Positions 1 through 4,600 of a stretch of DNA of 7,021 nt are shown one piece after another. Below the pieces are notes generated by a model. It had not been told where the DNA came from and did not search any database. It was given only the letters and a program-made list of their open reading frames with translations. Source of the stretch: CAYMLQ01 sp964390795 (GTDB lineage Bacteria; Verrucomicrobiota; Kiritimatiellia; RFP12; UBA1067). Positions within the stretch are counted from its first letter, which is position 1. Every line of letters begins with the position of its first letter. The position numbers were made by a program, and so were the translations under genes. The stretch lies in the NCBI GenBank assembly GCA_964390795.1, contig CAYMLQ010000326.1:1-7021 (forward strand). The letters are read 5' to 3'.

Positions 1-218
1 TGCGCAACCAGATGGGGCCGCACCACCACAAGGGCGGCGAGCACACCGCCGTCGGCCCCGCGACCTTCCGCGCCAATCACTACTGGCCCAACAAGGAGGC
101 CGGCGAGCGCGACTGGTACGACGCCCGCCTAGGCGGCAACGCCAAGGTGTGGCGCGACGACTACTACATGATCCCCTTCGGCCTGCTGCAAGCCCCGGTG
201 CTGGTCACGGAGGATTGA
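1..218 (+). CDS. C-terminal fragment of an unrecognised protein (5' end outside window)
   Basis: The reading frame is open from the left edge (first full codon at base 3) to a TGA at 216-218, giving the last 71 residues of a longer protein. The ATG at 12 is probably internal, because the frame stays open upstream of it and no ribosome binding site can be seen in the few bases available. The tail is hydrophilic and rich in aromatic residues and histidine (PHHHKGGEH, NHYWPNKEAGERDWYD, WRDDYYMIPFG) and has no membrane segment. This suggests a soluble or exported folded domain. I do not recognise a family, and no catalytic motif can be assigned from so short a piece. The gene converges on the isomerase-like gene across the hairpin array, which begins about 24 bp after this stop. 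The coding call is supported by codon use typical of GC-rich DNA and the clean stop just before the repeats. Confidence 0.7.
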   Translation, partial: RNQMGPHHHKGGEHTAVGPATFRANHYWPNKEAGERDWYDARLGGNAKVWRDDYYMIPFGLLQAPVLVTED

Positions 219-242
219 TGCGATGAGCCGCCGCGCCGACGG

Positions 243-268
243 GTAGGGCGGGTTCCCCGCAACCCGCC
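243..268 (+). repeat. REP-like hairpin, type A, copy 1
   Basis: GTAG (243-246) is followed by stem arm GGCGGGTT, loop CCCCGC (255-260) and a perfectly complementary arm AACCCGCC. No T-tract follows, so it is not a standard intrinsic terminator. Confidence 0.85.
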
Positions 269-290
269 GCCGGTTCCCGCCTTGCCCTGC

Positions 291-316
291 GGACGCCTGC
301 GGGGAGGCGTCCCTAC
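291..316 (-). repeat. REP-like hairpin, type B, copy 1
   Basis: Read on the minus strand: GTAG, stem arm GGACGCCT, loop CCCCGC, arm AGGCGTCC. The stem differs from type A at four positions, each compensated in the opposite arm; the loop and tetranucleotide are the same. Confidence 0.85.
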
Positions 317-360
317 CGTGCTACGCGCGTCCGTTCCGCTTGCGTTGCGCGCCGTCCCGG

Positions 361-386
361 GTAGGGCGGGTTCCCCGCAACCCGCC
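361..386 (+). repeat. REP-like hairpin, type A, copy 2
   Basis: Identical to the copy at 243-268 and placed exactly 118 bp further on, in the second tandem unit. Confidence 0.85.
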
Positions 387-408
387 GCCGGTTCCCGCCT
401 TGCCCTGC

Positions 409-434
409 GGACGCCTGCGGGGAGGCGTCCCTAC
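409..434 (-). repeat. REP-like hairpin, type B, copy 2
   Basis: Identical to the copy at 291-316 and placed exactly 118 bp further on, with an intact 8-bp stem and a CTAC (GTAG on the minus strand) foot. Confidence 0.85.
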
Positions 435-478
435 CGTGCTACGCGCGTCCGTTCCGCTTGCGTTGCGCGCCGTCCCGG

Positions 479-504
479 GTAGGGCGGGTTCCCCGCAACC
501 CGCC
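479..504 (+). repeat. REP-like hairpin, type A, copy 3 (no type B partner)
   Basis: An intact type A hairpin in the partial third unit. It lies 16 bp beyond the stop of the isomerase-like gene. A minus-strand transcript reading through would fold it just downstream of that stop, where it could protect the mRNA 3' end. That role is inferred; no U-tract is present. Confidence 0.85.
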
Positions 505-520
505 GCCGGTCCCCGTACAC

Positions 521-1366
521 TTAGGCGCGGCCTTTGGCCTTGAGGAACTCGAAGCAGCCGCGGATGTTCTCCAGCGACGCCGCGTCCGCCTCGCTCTCGA
601 CGATGTACCACTCGGTCACGTCCGCCTCGGCGACCGCGAACACCTCGTCCCACTTCACGCCCAGCTTGCCCTCGGGCACCTTGCCCAGAATGCCGGGGCC
701 GGGATAGATCTCCTTGGCGTGCAGCGTGCGCGAGCGGTTCGGGTATTTCTTCAGCCACTTCACCGGATCTTCGCCGGCCGACACCACGTGGCCGACGTCG
801 AGCTGCGTGCAGACGTCGGGCGAGGCGTTGTCAAACAGCGTCTCCCACTTGCACGTGCCATCGTCGAACTTGTCTTTGAACTCGTGCTGGTGGTTGTGGT
901 AGCCGACGTACATGCCGGCGGCCTTGGCCGTGACGGCCGCGGCGGAAAACACCTTGGCGGCGTTCAGCCAATCCTCTTTCGTCTTCGCGCCCATGCCCGG
1001 CACCATCAGGTACTTGTTGCCGATCTCCTGGTTGAACGCGATGGTCTGCGCGATCTTCTCGGGCTTGATCGTGTCCAGGCCCGTGTGCGTGCCGCACGCG
1101 ACGAGGCCGAGGTCGCCCAGGATCTGCTTCAGCTCTGCGGAGCCCTTGCCATAATAGCCCGCGAACTCGACGCCCGCATAGCCCATCGCCTTGATGGCTT
1201 TGAGCGTGCCCACCAGATCCTTCTCGCACAGCTTGCGGACGGAGTAGAGCTGCACGCCCACTTGGATCTTGCGCTTAGCCGCGCTCTGCGCCATCGACGG
1301 CATAGCCGCCAGCGCCAGACCGGCCGCGCCGGCCTTGACAAAATTGCGACGAGAAAACTGCATCAT
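521..1366 (-). CDS. Tat-exported sugar phosphate isomerase/epimerase-like TIM-barrel protein
   Basis: This 281-residue protein belongs to the xylose-isomerase-like TIM-barrel superfamily (sugar phosphate isomerase/epimerase, AP-endonuclease-2 fold). Residues 5-11 (SRRNFVK) followed by an Ala/Gly/Leu-rich stretch to about residue 29 form a twin-arginine signal, so the folded, probably metal-loaded enzyme should act in the periplasm. Family landmarks are VQLYSVR (38-44, first strand), GYAGVEFAGYYG (62-73), CGTHTG (91-96), YHNHQHEF (156-163), QLDVGH (188-193), LHAKE (215-219) and WYIVESE (253-259). By analogy with D-tagatose 3-epimerase and IolE, the likely metal ligands are E162, D190, H216 and E257. 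The ATG at 1366 is chosen because AAGGGG lies 8 nt upstream and it puts the Tat motif at the N-terminus; the next codon is also ATG. An in-frame ATG at 1486 would add 40 unrelated residues. The substrate cannot be told: a sugar or inositol isomerase, epimerase, or 3-keto-glycoside enzyme all fit. Confidence 0.9.
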   Translation of the reverse strand: MMQFSRRNFVKAGAAGLALAAMPSMAQSAAKRKIQVGVQLYSVRKLCEKDLVGTLKAIKAMGYAGVEFAGYYGKGSAELKQILGDLGLVACGTHTGLDTIKPEKIAQTIAFNQEIGNKYLMVPGMGAKTKEDWLNAAKVFSAAAVTAKAAGMYVGYHNHQHEFKDKFDDGTCKWETLFDNASPDVCTQLDVGHVVSAGEDPVKWLKKYPNRSRTLHAKEIYPGPGILGKVPEGKLGVKWDEVFAVAEADVTEWYIVESEADAASLENIRGCFEFLKAKGRA

Positions 1367-1374
1367 GACTGAAA

Positions 1375-1380
1375 CCCCTT
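1375..1380 (-). promoter_or_regulatory. Ribosome binding site of the isomerase-like gene
   Basis: On the minus strand AAGGGG, within an A4G4 run, lies 8 nt before the first ATG and 11 nt before the second. The spacing favours the first ATG (1366) and decides the start. Confidence 0.6.
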
Positions 1381-1394
1381 TTATGCTACACCCG

Positions 1395-1411
1395 TGTTCC
1401 ACCCCGGAACA
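1395..1411. promoter_or_regulatory. 17-bp palindrome in the 5' leader, possible operator
   Basis: TGTTCC and GGAACA form a perfect 6-bp inverted repeat around a 5-base centre (ACCCC on the plus strand). It lies between the proposed -10 element and the ribosome binding site of the isomerase-like gene, where a repressor could block transcription or a small RNA hairpin could form. The palindrome is seen; its function is a guess. Confidence 0.3.
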
Positions 1412-1423
1412 GAGGATGCGTCT

Positions 1424-1453
1424 ATTATGCCAGATAAGGGGTGCCTCCCGCAA
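1424..1453 (-). promoter_or_regulatory. Candidate sigma-70-type promoter of the isomerase-like gene
   Basis: On the minus strand TTGCGG (1448-1453, four of six to consensus) and CATAAT (1424-1429, five of six) are separated by 18 nt. Transcription would start near 1417 and leave a leader of about 50 nt. The region is also visibly more AT-rich than its surroundings. The match is by eye only, and promoter consensus in this lineage is uncertain. Confidence 0.4.
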
Positions 1454-1498
1454 CACCCTCCAATTCATTCTTGACGGGATAATCACACAAACCGCTGC

Positions 1499-1524
1499 GG
1501 ACGCCTGCGGGGAGGCGTCCCTGC
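1499..1524 (-). repeat. REP-like hairpin, type B, variant foot
   Basis: The stem and loop are perfect type B, but the plus strand reads CTGC instead of CTAC, so the minus-strand tetranucleotide is GCAG rather than GTAG. Confidence 0.75.
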
Positions 1525-1564
1525 CGGGCTTCGCGCGTCCCTTGTGCCTGCCGTGCCGTCACGG

Positions 1565-1590
1565 GTAGGGCGGGTTCCCCGCAACCCGCC
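1565..1590 (+). repeat. REP-like hairpin, type A, copy 4
   Basis: A perfect GTAG, 8-bp stem and CCCCGC loop, identical over 26 bases to the three type A copies of the left array although over 1 kb away. Confidence 0.85.
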
Positions 1591-1608
1591 GCCGGTCCAT
1601 GCCTCTGC

Positions 1609-1631
1609 GGACGCCTGCGGGGAGTTGCTAC
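1609..1631 (-). repeat. REP-like hairpin, type B, broken copy
   Basis: The left arm GGACGCCT, loop GCGGGG and CTAC foot are intact on the plus strand. The right arm reads AGTTG in place of AGGCGTCC: three bases are missing and the pairing is lost. A decayed copy. Confidence 0.7.
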
Positions 1632-1655
1632 CGGTCTTCGCGCGTCCGCTGACCA

Positions 1656-4600
1656 TTACGGTAACAGCAGCAGGTCATACGACCAGTTGAAACTGTACGG
1701 CACCGGCTTGCCCTGCGGGCCGGGGTACTGCGACTTGTCCGGCCACAGGAAGAAGCCGCGCCCGGCAACGCCGTCCTCCGCGTCCTCGCGCTCGGGCGTC
1801 AGCACGCCCTCGTAATTGATCGTCCTCGGCGTGTGCGTGGCCGCATAGTCGAACCACGCCTTGAAAGAGCCCTTGAACACGCCCGACGCCTGCGTCAGAG
1901 AAACCGTCAGCCCCACCGCGTTGGTCGCGCTCTCGTAATCGTACTCCAGGCCCTTCTTGACGGGCGTGCCCGCCTTCGGGGCCGACAGCCCCGTCATGAC
2001 GCCGAGCCGGTTCGTGACAACGGACAGCGCGATGCCCGCCGGGTCCCACCAGGCCGATACGTGGCGGTTGGTGCCGACCAAGAGTTCCGGAGCTGGAGCG
2101 CCCTCCGTGCCCACGGACAGCGTCAGTCCCGCATAGTAGCGGTAGAGGTTCCCGACCGTGTCGTACCAGCCGCCCGACAGACCCAGCTCGCGGCCGAACC
2201 CTTGGCCGTAGAGCTGCGTCGCCGCGGGGTCGAGGCTCTCCCAAGCGAACGGCCCGCCGTCCAAGGGCCGCACGACCACGCGGGCCGCCGCGCCGGCCTT
2301 GAAGAACTCGGCCAGCCCGAACAGCCCGCCGCCCCTGTAGGCCGCCGGCGCCGCGTACAGCACCGCGAACGCGCGGCCGGCCTCGTCCAGGACGAGCGTC
2401 CCGCTCAGCGAGACAGCCGTGCCGTCCGCGAGCTTGCCGACGGTTTTCACGCCGCCGAGCTTGTCCACCGTGAAGGCCAGGTAGCCGCTGCCGAACTCGG
2501 ACCCGCCCGGCAGAACCGCGGTGTAATAGCCGGCCCACGTGTTCGTCAGCACCGCCGCCATGCCGACATCTTTCCAGACATTGCGCCACAGCGCGACCTC
2601 GCCGTTAGCTCCCAAAATGCCGTCCGCGCGGCTCAGCGTAACCGGAGCCCGCCCGGCCGGGTCCGTGATCTCCGGCCTGTAGACCGTCAGGGACAACGGC
2701 ATCGAGACCTTGCCCACCGCGGCCGTGACCGAGACGGCGAACGCATCGTTCGTGCGTGCCGCGTACGACTTCGCGCTAAAGCTCAGGTTCGTGCCCCGCA
2801 GCGTCAGCTTGCCCGAGACCGCGCCCAGCGCGGTCACACTCAGCGAGGCCGAGCCCGACCCGTGCGCCTCCGTCCCCGCCGCGCCGCTGAACGCGCCCTG
2901 CGCCCACGCGGGCAGCGGCGCGACCGTCAGCGAGAACGTGTTCGTGCCGGGCGTCTTGTTCACGTTCTTCGCGGTCACGGTCACCGCCTTGTTCGACACT
3001 GCCGCCGTCGGCACGCCCGCGATCATCTTTGCGGCCGGCACATACGCCAGTCCTGCCGGCAGGCCCGTTACCGTCACGGTCGGCAGACTCTCCGACTCCA
3101 CATGCGTCACCAGCGACTGGGAGTAGTACACGCCCACCGTCGCCTCCTGCGCACCGGGGCTCCGAACGACCGGCGGCGCCACGTTCGTCGTCGGCTTGAA
3201 CCACGCCGACACCTCGACATCCTCAACAGGCGCGGCGAAACTCCGTGAGGTTAACTGCGAACCGTCATCCCAACGCAGGAACGTGTAACCGGTAGCGGGT
3301 TTCGCCGTGAGCGCCACCTTGGCACCTGGCAGGTAGAGGCCGGAGCCCGTCACCGTTCCACCTTTCACCGGGTCGACGACCGCCGAGACGGCTGTCAGGC
3401 GAAGGAAGAGCGCACTGTAGTTCTTATCGCCAGCCGCGATCGTCACGCTCCGTTGGGGCGTTGTCACGCCGTCGTCCCATTTTTCAAACTTCCAGCCGGG
3501 ATTGGCTGCGGCGCTCAAGGTCACCTTCGTTCCGACCGCATAAAGCCCGCCGCCGCTCACGCGCCCACCTTCGGAAGGTAAGGCTTGCGCGGTCACAAGT
3601 CCCTGTTGCACGAAGGTCGCGGTGATCGCGCGCGGCTTGTTCATGACCGCTCTAATCACGTTTCCGCTCATGACGCAACCATCGGTCTGGCCACTCCAGG
3701 CCGTGAACAGAGAACGCTCGCCGGGCGTCGCCACCATCTGGACATTCGACCCCCTCGGCCACCAGCCGTCAGGCACGTTCACACTTCCGCTGCCGCTGGA
3801 CGTCGTGTGCAGCCAATAATTGGTCTCCCAGCGCCAAGACACGGCGGAGTCTCGTGTCAGCGTGATGGATCCGGTGTTCGTGGTGAAGCCGCTTATCGGC
3901 ACATCGCCGACACCGTCCCATCCCGAGCACACATACTTCGTTGTGCCGGAGACAACCGTCCCGTTTGTCACGGAAGCCGTCAACGCAGAACCGTAACTAT
4001 ACGATTTGACACCTACAGCCGGCAGCGCCTGACCATGCGCGGACGATACAGTCAGTTTGACCGAGTAGTCAGACACCACCACGGTACCGTCAACCCATTC
4101 AGTCGGCAGCGAGTTCCCCAGCCCGTCAGCCACATCGCGGATCGCCGGGCTGTCTCCGAACGACAACACATTCGTGCCAGGCGCGGAACCCGCAGCAACG
4201 GTGAAATCGAGCGTCGCGACCTGCTGGACCCCGGCCGCCCAGACTTGGCCCGCCGGGAGATAGAGCACGATACCGATCTTGCCCGACTCATTTGTGTTGA
4301 CCGTCAGCGTAGCCGTACCCGCACCGGAGCCTTTCGCCACCAAAGGCTTAAGGAGCACGGCTGAGTTATAAGCTACGGAGCAGCCGAGCGCATTCTCACT
4401 TCCGCTGGCCGTCAGCGTCACCGGAATCCTGACCGTTTTATTCGGAGCGCCTGAAGCAACTCCCAAGGCGATCTGCCGTGCCGCGACAGCAGCACCCTTA
4501 GCGGTCGCGCCAGGCTGTGTCGACAGCGTTTCGGACGAACCTTCGAAAGCCGGCGACGGCGCTGCTGCCGACGGGCCACCCGCGCTCGTGCGCGGGTCGA

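Larger units (their letters stand above)
241..515. repeat. Tandem 118-bp BIME-like array (two full units and a partial third)
   Basis: Two copies of a 118-bp unit (241-358 and 359-476) look identical base for base. A third copy matches for its first 34 bases (477-510), has one mismatch, and then stops matching at about 515. Each full unit holds one plus-oriented hairpin (type A), a 22-nt spacer, one minus-oriented hairpin (type B), and a 44-nt spacer. The array fills nearly all of the 302-bp gap between two convergent genes, the usual site for REP/BIME elements. Nothing in it looks coding: 118 is not a multiple of three, so frames shift from unit to unit. The tandem repetition and opposite hairpins are seen directly; the REP/BIME identity is an inference. 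Confidence 0.9.
1499..1650. repeat. Second REP/BIME-like cluster (B-A-B order, partly decayed)
   Basis: Three hairpin copies related to those at 241-515 lie here in the order B (minus), A (plus), B (minus, broken). The spacers are also related: both B copies are followed by a CTTCGCGCGTCC stretch, compared with CTACGCGCGTCC in the left array, and the A-to-B spacer keeps GCCGGT and CTGCGGACG. Spacers are about 4 nt shorter than in the left array and diverged. This suggests an older insertion of the same mosaic element rather than a copy of the tandem array. The cluster sits 3' of the giant gene (stop at 1656) and upstream of the isomerase promoter. Confidence 0.85.

Noticed and set aside
223..246. 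Seven-codon frame after the left gene whose TAG is supplied by the GTAG foot of the first hairpin
   Set aside because: Too short to judge, the sequence is Arg-rich, and nothing beyond a chance purine run precedes it.
243..504. Hairpins as intrinsic terminators
   Set aside because: Stems are strong but no run of T follows on either strand, and the opposite-orientation, conserved-loop design fits REP elements better.
241..515. The tandem units as a CRISPR array
   Set aside because: The spacers between repeats are identical, the unit is 118 bp, and no cas gene is present.
458..1372. Long plus-strand open frame (304 codons) opposite the isomerase-like gene
   Set aside because: It begins inside the hairpin array, is antisense to a protein with clear family motifs, and its translation is Arg/Ala/His-rich low-grade sequence typical of a shadow frame in GC-rich DNA.
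1471..1483. Plus-strand TTGACGGGATAAT as a promoter
   Set aside because: The -35-like and -10-like hexamers nearly touch, with no room for a 16-19 nt spacer, and no plus-strand gene follows.
1367..1486. 40-residue N-terminal extension of the isomerase from the ATG at 1486
   Set aside because: It would bury the twin-arginine motif, it spans the proposed promoter and ribosome binding site, and its residues look non-coding.
1833..3248. Plus-strand open frame of 471 codons opposite the giant gene
   Set aside because: The translation is dominated by Arg, Ala and His with no domain pattern, while the minus strand encodes recognisable domains across the same bases.
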